The notes: generated from the sequence alone by a model not told the origin. DNA of 32,620 nt from Burkholderiaceae bacterium (GCA_947452625.1 CANGEC010000004.1:1-32620); one strand, 5' to 3'. Counted from the stretch's first letter, positions 18,595 through 27,057 are shown. Translations and numbers: made by a program.

Positions 18595-20718
18595 ATGAAA
18601 AATAATTCTTTACCAAATCAAGGTCGTCGCCAGTTTCTGCAGCAGGGCGCAGCAGCCACAGGAGCCTTTGTAATTGGCATGCACCTGCCATTGTCTAGTC
18701 AAGCTGCGACAGAAGGCGGTAATCGATCGGCATTGGCAAATGCCTGGATCCAAATCACGCCCAATAATCAAATTACCTTAATCTGCGCGCGCTCAGAAAT
18801 GGGTCAGGACGTCTACACCTCCTTGCCTGCTTTGCTCGCTGAGGAATTGAATTTGCCTTTATCAATGATTAAGGTAGAGATTGCAGGTGTTGCGCCGGTA
18901 TATATCAATGCGATGTTGGGCGGCCAAATTACTGGGGGCTCTACTTCAGTACGTGAAGCATTTGATAAGTTGCGTACGGCTGGGGCTGCTACGCGCTCTG
19001 TCTTGGTTCAAGCGGCAGCACAGAAGTGGAATGTAGCGGCGGCTGACTGTAAGGCAATGAATGGCAAGGTGGTTCACGCGAGCGGTAAGTCTGCGACCTA
19101 TGGTGAATTGGCTGTAGATGCTGCAAAGCTGCCGTTACCGGAAAAACCAACCCTAAAATCACCAGCAAATTTCATGGTGATTGGCAAAGAGAGTATGCGC
19201 CGCTTAGATACGCCAGTGAAGGTGGCTGGTAAAGCGGTGTATGGCATCGATGTGAAGATTCCCGGTATGGCGATTGCTTCTCTAGCCCAATGTCCGGTAA
19301 TTGGTGGCACCCCAATATCCTTTGATGCATCAGGAGCTATGAAGGTTTCTGGCGTGATCAAGGTGGTTCAGATTTCTGATGGCGTGGCCGTATTGGCAAA
19401 GGATTTCTACGCTGCACGCAAAGGTAGGGATGCGCTAAAGATTACTTGGAACGAAGGTCCTAACGCAAACTTAAATAATGCAGTTGTCCGCAAGTCCCTA
19501 GAAGATGGCCTCTCTCAAAAGGGGGCGGTTATCAAAACAGTCGGTGACACGAGCGCTACCGTGCCAAATGGTAAGGCTATAAGCGCGCAATATTTCTTGC
19601 CGTATTTGGCGCACTCCACAATGGAGCCAGTCAATTGCTCGGCCGATGTTTCTAATGGCAAATGCAGAATTATTGGACCAATTCAATTCCAGCAGGGTGG
19701 ACAGGCTGTTGCGGCTGTAGCTGCAGGCGTTAAGCCTGAGGATGTCACGATAGAAACGACCTTCTTGGGTGGTGGATTTGGGCGTAAATTAGAGCTCGAC
19801 TTTATCCGTCAGGCTGCTGAAATTTCTAAGGCGGCTGGCATGCCAGTCAAGATGCTGTGGACCAAAGAAGACGACATCACCCATGACTTCTATCGTCCAA
19901 TGAGTATTCATCGCGTCGAGGGCGTTTTGGGTGCCAATGGTCAATTGGCAACTATGAAGGCCAAAATGGTTTCCCAGTCGATAACCGCGCGCGCTTTCCC
20001 TGGCTTTGTGAAGGATGGTTTTGATCCCTTTATGGTTGAAGGCTCCAACAACATTACTTACGAAATTCCGAATTTAGAAATCACCAACGTAATTACGGAT
20101 ACGGGACTTCGTGTGGGTTATTGGCGTTCAGTTAGCAATGCACTCAATGCGTTTGCTATCGAGAGTTTTGTCGATGAGGCTGCAAAAGCTGCCGGTAAGG
20201 ACCCTGTAGCTTATCGTCTGGCATCCTTGAGCAAGCACCCAAGAGCAAAAGCCGTGCTGGAGACGGCCGTCAAGAAGTCGGGTTATGTTGCCGGTAGCAA
20301 GCGCTTTGGCGTTGCTCAAATGGAGTGTTATGACACCTATTCCGCTTGCATCTTGGAGCTTGATACTGCCGCTCCTGATACGAAGGTAAAGAAGATTACC
20401 TTTGTGTCGGATTGCGGTATTGCGGTTCACCCAGATCAAGCAAGAGCCCAATTAATGGGTGGCGTGATTTATGGTTTAAGCGCTGCTTTGGGGAATTTCA
20501 TCACGATTGAAAATGGGCGCGTTCAGCAAAACAACTTCAATAATTACCCAAGCCTGCGTCAAAATCAGGTGCCCAATATTGAGGTGCATCTCATTCCTAG
20601 CCAGGAAAAGCCCGGTGGCTTGGGTGAGGTTGGAGTGCCTTTGGTGGCGCCGGCCTTGGCTAATGCAATTGCAGCAGCCACTGGTAAGCGCATTCGAGAG
20701 TTACCAGTAAAAGCCTAG
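18595..20718 (+). CDS. iorB: IorB-like molybdopterin-binding subunit, Tat-exported
   Basis: Large catalytic subunit of a xanthine-oxidase-family molybdenum hydroxylase, expected to hold a molybdopterin cytosine dinucleotide cofactor. A twin-arginine signal opens the protein (GRRQFLQQ, R11-R12, then hydrophobic AAATGAFVIG and a cleavage-like SSQAA near residue 37), so it acts in the periplasm. LGGGFGRKLELDF lies near residue 391, and the catalytic glutamate is probably E678 in GLGEVGVPLVAPALANA near the C-terminus. At 707 residues it is somewhat shorter than classical IorB (about 780, from memory). GAGGGATAT precedes the ATG. No cytochrome c subunit and no XdhC/MocA-type maturation gene is adjacent, so the electron acceptor and cofactor-insertion factor must be encoded elsewhere. 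A strong terminator follows. Confidence 0.9.
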   Translation: MKNNSLPNQGRRQFLQQGAAATGAFVIGMHLPLSSQAATEGGNRSALANAWIQITPNNQITLICARSEMGQDVYTSLPALLAEELNLPLSMIKVEIAGVAPVYINAMLGGQITGGSTSVREAFDKLRTAGAATRSVLVQAAAQKWNVAAADCKAMNGKVVHASGKSATYGELAVDAAKLPLPEKPTLKSPANFMVIGKESMRRLDTPVKVAGKAVYGIDVKIPGMAIASLAQCPVIGGTPISFDASGAMKVSGVIKVVQISDGVAVLAKDFYAARKGRDALKITWNEGPNANLNNAVVRKSLEDGLSQKGAVIKTVGDTSATVPNGKAISAQYFLPYLAHSTMEPVNCSADVSNGKCRIIGPIQFQQGGQAVAAVAAGVKPEDVTIETTFLGGGFGRKLELDFIRQAAEISKAAGMPVKMLWTKEDDITHDFYRPMSIHRVEGVLGANGQLATMKAKMVSQSITARAFPGFVKDGFDPFMVEGSNNITYEIPNLEITNVITDTGLRVGYWRSVSNALNAFAIESFVDEAAKAAGKDPVAYRLASLSKHPRAKAVLETAVKKSGYVAGSKRFGVAQMECYDTYSACILELDTAAPDTKVKKITFVSDCGIAVHPDQARAQLMGGVIYGLSAALGNFITIENGRVQQNNFNNYPSLRQNQVPNIEVHLIPSQEKPGGLGEVGVPLVAPALANAIAAATGKRIRELPVKA

Positions 20719-20736
20719 TCAGGCCTTTTGGTAGAT

Positions 20737-20770
20737 AAAGCGCGCCACCGGTTGGCGCGCTTTGGTTTTA
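20737..20770 (+). terminator. Strong intrinsic terminator after iorB
   Basis: An 11-bp perfect stem (AAAGCGCGCCA with TGGCGCGCTTT) with a 5-nt loop (CCGGT) is followed by GGTTTTA. It lies 18 nt after the iorB stop and closes the iorAB module just before argJ. The arms start and end in AAA/TTT runs, so it could work in both directions. Confidence 0.88.
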
Positions 20771-20779
20771 CGCCTCATC

Positions 20780-20785
20780 TACAAT
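20780..20785 (+). promoter_or_regulatory. Candidate -10 box of argJ (near-leaderless)
   Basis: TACAAT lies 9 nt before the argJ ATG, with no Shine-Dalgarno sequence between them. Transcription would begin only 2-3 nt upstream of the start codon. The -35 region would fall inside the iorB terminator and has no good match. Confidence 0.45.
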
Positions 20786-20794
20786 TATCAGACT

Positions 20795-22030
20795 ATGACA
20801 GTTAATTTACCCCTCCCCCTGAAAGCCGATCTCAAGCCTGTTAAAGGTTTTGAGATGGGTATTGCCGAGGCTGGCATTAAGAAAGTCAATCGCAAAGATT
20901 TACTGGTAATGACTTTAGTGCCTGGCTCTCAAGTGGCTGGGGTCTTTACCTTGAATCGATTCTGCGCCGCCCCTGTGCAAGTTTGTCGTGAGCATTTAAC
21001 GCAAGCAGAAAGTAAAAGCGAGATTCGGGCCTTAGTTGTTAATACCGGAAATGCCAATGCGGGGACTGGCGAGCAAGGCATGAAAGATGCCTTGCGGACA
21101 TGTGAAGTCTTGGCAAAAGAGCTGGGCTTGCAATCTGAGCAGATCTTGCCGTTTTCTACTGGTGTGATTTTGGAACCTTTGCCGATTGAAAAAATTATTG
21201 CCGCTTTACCTAAAGCAGTGGCCAATTTAGGCGGCAACCACTGGTTGGATGCTGCTGAAGCGATCATGACTACGGATACTCAGCCTAAAGCAACGTCGAT
21301 GACCGTGCAGACGCCTGCAGGACCAGTGGTGATTACTGGTATTTGTAAGGGTGCTGGGATGATTCATCCGAATATGGCAACGATGTTGGGCTTTATTGCG
21401 ACTGATGCAGGCTTCGCACCAGGCTTATTGGCTGATTTGACACGCGAGGTGGCCGACCTTTCCTTTAACGCTATTACGATCGATGGCGATACATCGACCA
21501 ATGATTCATTCATCATTATGGCTACTAGCCAGTCTGGGGTTGAGATTAAGTCGGTGACCGATGCTAGTTATGTAAGCTTGCGTGAAGCCTTGATCGCTAT
21601 CGCCAGAAAATTGGCCCAAATGATTGTGCGCGATGGTGAAGGTGCAACTAAATTTATGACGATTGAAGTGGTTGGGGGTAAGACTACTGAAGAGTGCCGC
21701 TTAGTGGCTAAAGCAGTTGCTCACTCACCTTTGGTAAAAACCGCCTTCTTTGCGAGTGACCCAAATTTAGGGCGAATTTTGGCCGCTATTGGCTACGCCG
21801 GAATTACCGATCTTGATGTGAATCGAGTGCAGCTGTGGCTCGGAGATGTTTGGGTTGCTAAAGATGGGGGTCGTAACCCCAGCTATCAGGAGGTTGATGG
21901 CCAAAGGGTAATGAAAGAGGCCGAAATTACCGTGAAAATAGATTTGGGCCGTGGCTCTGCCTCACAAACGATGTGGACTTGTGATTTGTCACACGAATAC
22001 GTTTCCATCAATGCCGATTACCGCTCATAA
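20795..22030 (+). CDS. argJ: ArgJ, glutamate N-acetyltransferase / N-acetylglutamate synthase
   Basis: Enzyme of the cyclic arginine pathway that moves the acetyl group from N-acetylornithine to glutamate; many members also use acetyl-CoA. The track starts 11 codons earlier, within the iorB terminator. ATG 20795 gives 411 residues and the typical N-terminus [30 protein letters not shown]. The precursor self-cleaves before a conserved threonine: T196 in [19 protein letters not shown], giving alpha and beta chains. Other family segments are [36 protein letters not shown] and the C-terminal [16 protein letters not shown]. No Shine-Dalgarno sequence is seen. ArgJ next to a DUF815 ATPase and mutT downstream of secA is a betaproteobacterial arrangement. 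Confidence 0.96.
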   Translation: MTVNLPLPLKADLKPVKGFEMGIAEAGIKKVNRKDLLVMTLVPGSQVAGVFTLNRFCAAPVQVCREHLTQAESKSEIRALVVNTGNANAGTGEQGMKDALRTCEVLAKELGLQSEQILPFSTGVILEPLPIEKIIAALPKAVANLGGNHWLDAAEAIMTTDTQPKATSMTVQTPAGPVVITGICKGAGMIHPNMATMLGFIATDAGFAPGLLADLTREVADLSFNAITIDGDTSTNDSFIIMATSQSGVEIKSVTDASYVSLREALIAIARKLAQMIVRDGEGATKFMTIEVVGGKTTEECRLVAKAVAHSPLVKTAFFASDPNLGRILAAIGYAGITDLDVNRVQLWLGDVWVAKDGGRNPSYQEVDGQRVMKEAEITVKIDLGRGSASQTMWTCDLSHEYVSINADYRS

Positions 22031-22047
22031 GAAAAATATCGAAGCCA

Positions 22048-22905
22048 ATGAATGAAAAATTAGAAAATTTACTAAGTCATCTAGAGACTTTTTTGCCTAA
22101 GCCATTGACGGAAGATCAGTGGAAATCTTCTACAGCCTTTAGATGGCGTCGACGCGATAGCATTTTTGGGAGCATCGGTTTTTTACAGCCGGTTAAACAT
22201 ATTTCCGATATTGGTTTTGATGACTTAAAAAATATTGATCGTCAGCGCGATGCGATTCGTGACAACACCCGTAACTTTATTCAAAAGAAGCCCGCGAATA
22301 ATATTTTGTTAACGGGTGCTAGGGGAACGGGAAAGTCCTCCTTAATTAAAGCTAGTTTGCATGAGTTTGCTAGTCAGGGCTTGCGCTTGGTTGAGGTGGA
22401 AAAAGAACACTTGGCTGATTTAGCGGATATTACTGAGCTGCTAGCTGACCGACCAGAGCGCTTCATCGTATTTTGTGATGACTTATCGTTTGAGGAGGGA
22501 GAGTCTGGCTATAAAGCTATGAAATCCGCACTTGATGGCTCCGTCTCTGCACAAGTTGATAACGTCTTAATTTATGCCACGTCTAATCGTCGTCATCTTT
22601 TACCTGAGTATATGAAAGATAACGAAGGTTATGTTCATAGTGATGATGGTGAGATTCATCCGGGTGAAGTGGTTGAAGAAAAGATTTCTTTATCTGAACG
22701 TTTTGGTTTGTGGCTCTCCTTTTATCCACCTAAGCAAGATGAGTATTTAGCGATTGTTGGCCACTGGCTACATCATTTTGGTTTAAATGATGTCCAGATT
22801 GAAGCGGCTCGTGCCGAAGCTTTGGTTTGGGCTTTGGAGCGCGGATCTCGCAGCGGTCGTGTAGCTTGGCAGTTTGCTAAGTTCTGGGCTGGCTCGCACT
22901 CCTAA
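22048..22905 (+). CDS. DUF815-family AAA-type ATPase
   Basis: P-loop ATPase of unknown cellular role, belonging to the DUF815 family (COG2607). The 285-residue protein has Walker A GARGTGKSSLIKA at about residues 90-102, Walker B FIVFCDDLSF near 139-148, and a sensor-like IYATSNRRHLLPEY near 177. It then has the family segment EEKISLSERFGLWLSFYPP. No membrane segment or signal peptide is visible. It starts 17 nt after argJ and ends 7 nt before mutT, so the three are likely cotranscribed. The conserved neighbourhood does not reveal its substrate. An NTPase is clear from the motifs; anything further would be guesswork. Confidence 0.88.
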   Translation: MNEKLENLLSHLETFLPKPLTEDQWKSSTAFRWRRRDSIFGSIGFLQPVKHISDIGFDDLKNIDRQRDAIRDNTRNFIQKKPANNILLTGARGTGKSSLIKASLHEFASQGLRLVEVEKEHLADLADITELLADRPERFIVFCDDLSFEEGESGYKAMKSALDGSVSAQVDNVLIYATSNRRHLLPEYMKDNEGYVHSDDGEIHPGEVVEEKISLSERFGLWLSFYPPKQDEYLAIVGHWLHHFGLNDVQIEAARAEALVWALERGSRSGRVAWQFAKFWAGSHS

Positions 22906-22912
22906 ATCATTG

Positions 22913-23329
22913 ATGAGCATTAGCAATCGTCCTGTTACTGAAGTGGCTGCAGGCATCTTATTGGATGCTGAAGGTCGGTACCTATTGGGTCAGAGACCTG
23001 AAGGTAAACCTTATGCTGGCTACTGGGAAGTGCCGGGTGGCAAAATTGAGCAGGGCGAATCTATTTTTGAAGCGCTTAAGCGCGAACTTTTGGAAGAGCT
23101 TGGCATTGAAATCATCTCGAGTGAAGCATTAACTGTTCTAGAGCATGACTATCCCCATGCCTATGTGAGATTACATGTGAGCATTATTCGAGAGTGGCGT
23201 GGCACTCCGAAGGGCTGTGAGGGTCAACAATTATCTTGGCAGCGTATTTCGGAGGAGGGGCCAAGTGTTCAGCCCTTATTGCCAGCAGCGTGGCCCATGC
23301 TAGAAAAGCTCAAACTACTTTTAGCTTAA
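22913..23329 (+). CDS. mutT: MutT-type Nudix hydrolase
   Basis: Nudix hydrolase, probably 8-oxo-dGTP diphosphatase that cleans the nucleotide pool and limits A-to-C transversions. The ORF in the track begins inside the ATPase gene. ATG 22913, 7 nt after that gene's stop, gives 138 residues and the MutT-like N-terminus VTEVAAGILLDAEGRYLLGQRPEGKPYAGYWEVPGG. The Nudix box is complete: G43, E49, R57, E58, E61, E62 and G64 (GGKIEQGESIFEALKRELLEELGI). The length is close to E. coli MutT (129). Substrate choice among oxidised nucleotides is inferred from family and size. Its TAA stop lies within TTAA, which also encodes the stop of the convergent zapD. Confidence 0.93.
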   Translation: MSISNRPVTEVAAGILLDAEGRYLLGQRPEGKPYAGYWEVPGGKIEQGESIFEALKRELLEELGIEIISSEALTVLEHDYPHAYVRLHVSIIREWRGTPKGCEGQQLSWQRISEEGPSVQPLLPAAWPMLEKLKLLLA

Positions 23330-24078
23330 AGTTGACAGAGGGTCAGTCTAAAGGGTACGTCTACATTGATGAGTTGCGCTTTTTTATCGCGGTCGGCTTT
23401 TAAAAAGCGAATCGACAATAAATATTTGTTTGCACTGATCTCAGAGTAGAGATTGTCATCCTCTACTGCAATACGCATTAACTGGTAGACCTTGCCGGAT
23501 GGTGCTTGTTGGAATGAACCTTGATGTGCAACCACTTCTTTTGCCTCACCTGATTGACGAAGCAATCTAAGAAAGACTTGACATGCTTCATGCCAAGGCA
23601 AGAGTGGGGCAACATAATTTTCTAGTAATTCTCTCCGTTGACTTGTAGGGCTATTTTTCCAAGCATGGTAACTTGGTAAATCAATGGGACTTGTACCACC
23701 TGGAATATTTAAGCGCGTGCGAATTGCATTTAACCATTCGCTTTCCGTAATCACAGAATTGGGTTTCCCAAGTGACTGATTAATTTTGCTGGATGCCGAA
23801 TCAATTTCTGAGAGGGTTTGAGCGAGCGCTTCTTGATCTACTTTTTGAGAAGACTTCAAACCATTGAGAGCGTATTTCTGTCGCTCGAATTCTTTCAATA
23901 GGAGTGATTTGATATCTCCCCTTGAGCCAATATCACCCAAATCAAATAATGTAGCTATGGCGTTGTGGTGAAGTTCTGGATCATCGGATCGCACAAAATG
24001 GCTAAAACGGGCAAACAAATACTCCAGCCGAAGCATGCTTCGAACTAATTCATTGAAGGGGTATTCGTATACGATCAC
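23326..24078 (-). CDS. zapD: ZapD, Z-ring associated protein
   Basis: Cytoplasmic division protein (formerly YacF) that binds the FtsZ C-terminal tail and bundles FtsZ filaments. The 250-residue protein matches the family length and begins MIVYEYPFNELVRSMLRLEYLF, close to E. coli (FEHPLNEKMRTWLRIEFL), which supports the GTG start at 24078. No ATG lies nearby in frame and the ribosome-binding site is weak. Other family-like segments include WLNAIRTRLNIPGGTSPIDLPSYHAW and the C-terminal VDVPFRLTLCQL. It is the last gene of the minus-strand operon, 26 nt after coaE, and overlaps the end of mutT by 4 nt. The FtsZ tail [10 protein letters not shown] encoded in this window is its expected partner. 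Confidence 0.94.
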   Translation of the reverse strand: MIVYEYPFNELVRSMLRLEYLFARFSHFVRSDDPELHHNAIATLFDLGDIGSRGDIKSLLLKEFERQKYALNGLKSSQKVDQEALAQTLSEIDSASSKINQSLGKPNSVITESEWLNAIRTRLNIPGGTSPIDLPSYHAWKNSPTSQRRELLENYVAPLLPWHEACQVFLRLLRQSGEAKEVVAHQGSFQQAPSGKVYQLMRIAVEDDNLYSEISANKYLLSIRFLKADRDKKAQLINVDVPFRLTLCQL

Positions 24079-24104
24079 AAGCCCATATTCTATGACGAAC
24101 TTGC

Positions 24105-24776
24105 TTAAACTTTCGTAATTCCCACAATTTTTTGGTGTAAATCGTGGACTTCAGCGCTCAAGGCCTCCAAGTCGCCATGGTTGTGAAGGACGGTATCGGC
24201 TTGGGCTATTCGATCTTGCCGTTTCGCTTGCGCACCAAGAATTTGTAGAACCTCCGCTCGGCTAAGCTTGTTGCGCTGCATTACCCTATCAATTTGCGTT
24301 TCTTCGGGGCAGTCAACAACCGCAATATGGTCAAGTAAACCCTGCCAACTAGTGGACTCAATGAGCAAGGGGACCACAAAAACAAGATAGGGGGCACCAG
24401 ATTTGGCGGATTTAAGCGCCTCTTTAATGGTTTCTTGACGAATCAAAGGGTGGGTAATCTGCTCTAAACGCTTCCTGGCTTCTGGTTGTGCAAAGACTAG
24501 GGCGCGCATTTTGGCTCGATTGAGGGCGCCAGAGGGCTCAAGATAGTCTTGCCCAAATTCTTTTTCAATTAATGGAATGGCAATCCCACCAGGAGCAGTG
24601 ATTTGGTGGGCAATGAGATCAGTGTCAATAATGCCGGCACCAAGACCTTTCAGCAAATCACTAACAGTAGTTTTTCCAGAGCCAATGCCGCCAGTCAGCC
24701 CAATTAAAGGCAGATGGCCTTTGAGGGCTATGAGATCGGCAGGCTCGGTATTGGATTTAGAAGCAATAGTGACCAT
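24105..24776 (-). CDS. coaE: CoaE, dephospho-CoA kinase
   Basis: P-loop kinase that phosphorylates the 3' hydroxyl of dephospho-CoA, the last step in coenzyme A synthesis. Walker A GGIGSGKTT occupies residues 29-37. IIDTDLIAHQ (substrate contact) and the lid-region RLEQITHPLIRQ follow, then VFVVPLLIES and VVDCPEETQIDRVMQRN. At 223 residues it is a little longer than E. coli CoaE (206), mostly because of a 22-residue N-terminal extension before LPLIGLTGG. That extension is encoded where coaE overlaps the tail of the pilD remnant by 49 nt, so it may have arisen from the pilD overlap. There is no ATG between M1 and the P-loop, so the start is fairly secure. Confidence 0.95.
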   Translation of the reverse strand: MVTIASKSNTEPADLIALKGHLPLIGLTGGIGSGKTTVSDLLKGLGAGIIDTDLIAHQITAPGGIAIPLIEKEFGQDYLEPSGALNRAKMRALVFAQPEARKRLEQITHPLIRQETIKEALKSAKSGAPYLVFVVPLLIESTSWQGLLDHIAVVDCPEETQIDRVMQRNKLSRAEVLQILGAQAKRQDRIAQADTVLHNHGDLEALSAEVHDLHQKIVGITKV

Positions 24777-24916
24777 AACAATTCAATGATGCCAGTAAAT
24801 GCCAGAAAAGGTCCAAAAGGAAAGGTTCCATCGCTGATGAAGCCGCTGCGTGAGTCAATCAGCAAAACTGGCGCTAGGCTAGAGTGCCTAGGGCAAAAAA
24901 GCTAGGAAGTTGCCAC
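24728..24916 (-). pseudogene. pilD: Decayed prepilin peptidase (pilD) remnant
   Basis: The 140-nt gap between pilC and coaE, read on the minus strand, contains an open stretch of 57 codons without a usable ATG. It carries LAPVLLIDSRSGFISD and directly after it GTFPFGPFLAFTGIIELLW. From memory of PilD proteins, the first matches the catalytic-aspartate segment (LAMSMIDADHQLLPD in Pseudomonas). The second matches the C-terminal tail (GTPIPFGPYLAIAGWIALLWG). About 100 residues that normally separate them, including the GxGD motif, are missing, as is the whole N-terminus. An in-frame TAG lies upstream. The frame ends at a TAG inside coaE. The position between pilC and coaE is where pilD usually sits. 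Sequence and synteny agree; formal alignment was not possible. Confidence 0.75.
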
Positions 24917-25993
24917 TTAGACGATTTGCCCTAAATTAAAAATAGGTAGATAAAGGATGATGACTAGACTGCCAATAGTTGCCCCAACCAGAATAATCAT
25001 CAAGGGCTCTAAATTCTGGCTAAGGGCGTTTAGTTGAGAGCTTAGTTGGGCCCCTAAAGAATGTGCCCGTTTACTAAGCATTGCATCAAGTGAGCCACTT
25101 TCTGAGCCGATGCGTAATAACTGCAGTGTTTCTAGGTCGCATAGTATGTGTGATGGGTCTGCTTTACTGAGGGCTTCACCCAGGGGCCAGCCACGAGTGA
25201 GGTGTTTAAAAACCTCAGCGCTAAAGTCATGGCTGATCCAATGATTTGAGGACTGCGCAGTAATGCGCAACGCTTCTGGCAAAGGTAGTCCAGAAGCAAG
25301 TAGATGCCCAAGTGTGCGGCACCAATGTGTCAGTGCGGCAAGTCTAAACAGGTTTCCGATGATCGGAATGCGTAAGCTCAGTCGGTCGCAGAGTTTTTGT
25401 AGCCGCGTTGACCTGAGCCAGAGGATGAAAAAACATACGCTGAGAATTAAAAAAGTGATGCAAAGCTCACTAAACCAATTTTCAATCATGCCTGAAAGCC
25501 TCATCAATGCTTGTGTGGGTGCAGGCAGTTCAGCGTGAAAATTTTCAAATACATCCTTGAAGACGGGGATTACCCAAATCATCATGACGATGACTAGCAG
25601 TATTGAGCTTGCTAACGTAATCATTGGATAGCTTAGTGCCTGCTGGATTTTGCGACGCAGCTCTATTTGGTCTGTCAGTTGCTGACTGATGGTTTTGAGC
25701 GCAAGACTTAAGTCACCAGAACGTTCGCTTACCTTAATGAGATTCACAAACTCCATAGAAAATTTTCCGTCTAGTCTGATGAGGCATTCCGAGAAGCTAT
25801 CCCCCTCTTTTAGTTGGTGGTGAAGCTCGTGAAGCCATCCTAGCCATGATGCATTGGCAGACTGGGTGAGTAATTGAATAGCATGCAGCAAAGGAAGGCC
25901 GGCATAGATTAAGGCGAGCAGTTGCTCGGAGAAATGGAGTTGCTCTTGCGCGCTTAATTTTGCTTGAAAGAGATTGCTGATTTTCAACGCCAT
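24917..25993 (-). CDS. pilC: PilC/GspF-type inner-membrane platform protein
   Basis: Polytopic inner-membrane platform protein of a type IV pilus or type II secretion-like machine. The 358-residue protein has two GspF domains, each starting with a helical cytoplasmic part (FSEQLLALIYAGLPLLHAIQLL and HWCRTLGHLLASGLPLPEALRI). The hydrophobic segments are YPMITLASSILLVIVMMIWVIPVF, LCITFLILSVCFFILWL and LEPLMIILVGATIGSLVIILYLPIF. It lacks about 45 N-terminal residues compared with typical PilC (about 405), including the usual region before the first domain. The ATG lies 10 nt inside the end of pilB. Downstream lies the pilD remnant. Whether this protein still works, or serves pili, competence or secretion, cannot be told from the window. 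Confidence 0.9.
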   Translation of the reverse strand: MALKISNLFQAKLSAQEQLHFSEQLLALIYAGLPLLHAIQLLTQSANASWLGWLHELHHQLKEGDSFSECLIRLDGKFSMEFVNLIKVSERSGDLSLALKTISQQLTDQIELRRKIQQALSYPMITLASSILLVIVMMIWVIPVFKDVFENFHAELPAPTQALMRLSGMIENWFSELCITFLILSVCFFILWLRSTRLQKLCDRLSLRIPIIGNLFRLAALTHWCRTLGHLLASGLPLPEALRITAQSSNHWISHDFSAEVFKHLTRGWPLGEALSKADPSHILCDLETLQLLRIGSESGSLDAMLSKRAHSLGAQLSSQLNALSQNLEPLMIILVGATIGSLVIILYLPIFNLGQIV

Positions 25994-27057
25994 GAACCCA
26001 GCTCTGATATTAGTGAAGACTCTTCAATGAGTCCCGCTTTAACATGAAGCATGCCAGCCACATGCATATTTAAATGATGAGGACTGAGAGTTTCTAGCAT
26101 TGCAGTATTGAAGATTTCATGCACGCCTATACGGCCAAAATGGCGCGTACCTTTGCAAAATTGACAGGTAGTGTTATTCATATCATTTACGCAATGTTGG
26201 CAAATCATGCGCACAAGTCGCTGTGAGCTTACACAGCGCAAGCAAGAGTTAATCGCTTCTTGGTCTACCCCTAAACTCTTGAGTCGCGCCAAAACACCTT
26301 GGGCATTTCGGGTATGTAAAGTACTTAAAACAAGGTGTCCAGTTTGCGCCGCCTGAATCGCGAGTTGGGCTGTTGTGGCATCCCGAATTTCTCCAATCAT
26401 GATGACATCTGGGTCTTGTCGAAGTAATGCGCGAATGATGCTTGAAAAATCGAGGCCTGCGCGAGGGTGATACGCGACTTGATTAATCCCTGCTAGGCGA
26501 ATTTCAATAGGATCTTCAATCGAACAAAGGTTACGTTCAATCTGATTCAATTCTTTGAGGCAGCTATACAAAGTACGCGTTTTACCGCTACCGGTAGGAC
26601 CAGTTACCAAGATGAGGCCGTTAGTTTGGTGGATGGCATTGCGCAAAATAGCCAACTGTTCAGGTAGAAGCCCTAGTCGATCCAAGCTGAGATCATCCAT
26701 TTTGTTGGGCAAGATTCGGACCACTGCTTTTTCGCCATAGAGGGTTGGCAGAATAGAGACGCGACAATCAATATTAGGCTTGCTAAAGTCAAAGCCAACC
26801 GTCAGCCTTCCATCTTGCGGTAAGCGTTTCTCGGCAATATCGAGACGCGCTAATATTTTTATTCGCGTTAGAAGGCGCTCATGTATAGCTGCTGGATAGC
26901 GCGACAGAAGTTCTAGGAGGCCATCAACCCGAATACGAACCAGGGTTTCTTGAGATCCAGCTTCAATATGAATGTCAGTTGCTCTAGCCTGAAGGGCATT
27001 GATGGTAATTTCATGCCAGGTTCGAATAATGAGGGAGTCATCCTGGATAGAATTCAA
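25984..27057 (-). CDS. pilB: PilB/GspE-type assembly ATPase, short form
   Basis: Hexameric ATPase family that powers pilus or pseudopilus assembly. Motifs are intact: Walker A GPTGSGKT (153-160), Asp box CSIEDPIEIRL (near 178-188), Walker B DVIMIGEIRD (217-226), and His box TGHLVLSTLHTR (239-250). A zinc-type tetracysteine uses C286, C289, C298 and C301. At 357 residues it lacks the roughly 150-200-residue N-terminal domain normally used to dock on the inner-membrane complex (PilB is usually about 560). The frame opens at TTG 27057, which overlaps the corC-like stop in TTGA. No upstream in-frame start exists, and no earlier PilB-like sequence can be fitted because corC occupies that DNA. The catalytic core looks functional; the missing domain is unusual. 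Confidence 0.87.
   Translation of the reverse strand: MNSIQDDSLIIRTWHEITINALQARATDIHIEAGSQETLVRIRVDGLLELLSRYPAAIHERLLTRIKILARLDIAEKRLPQDGRLTVGFDFSKPNIDCRVSILPTLYGEKAVVRILPNKMDDLSLDRLGLLPEQLAILRNAIHQTNGLILVTGPTGSGKTRTLYSCLKELNQIERNLCSIEDPIEIRLAGINQVAYHPRAGLDFSSIIRALLRQDPDVIMIGEIRDATTAQLAIQAAQTGHLVLSTLHTRNAQGVLARLKSLGVDQEAINSCLRCVSSQRLVRMICQHCVNDMNNTTCQFCKGTRHFGRIGVHEIFNTAMLETLSPHHLNMHVAGMLHVKAGLIEESSLISELGSWR

Noticed and set aside
18123-20718. iorAB as clear recent horizontal transfer with a mobile element
   Set aside because: No integrase, insertion sequence, tRNA or direct flanking repeats seen, and base usage looks similar to neighbours by eye. Insertion is kept only as a possibility.
24714-24905. 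63-residue plus-strand ORF in the pilC-coaE gap
   Set aside because: The opposite strand carries the PilD-like sequence, which explains the open frame better.
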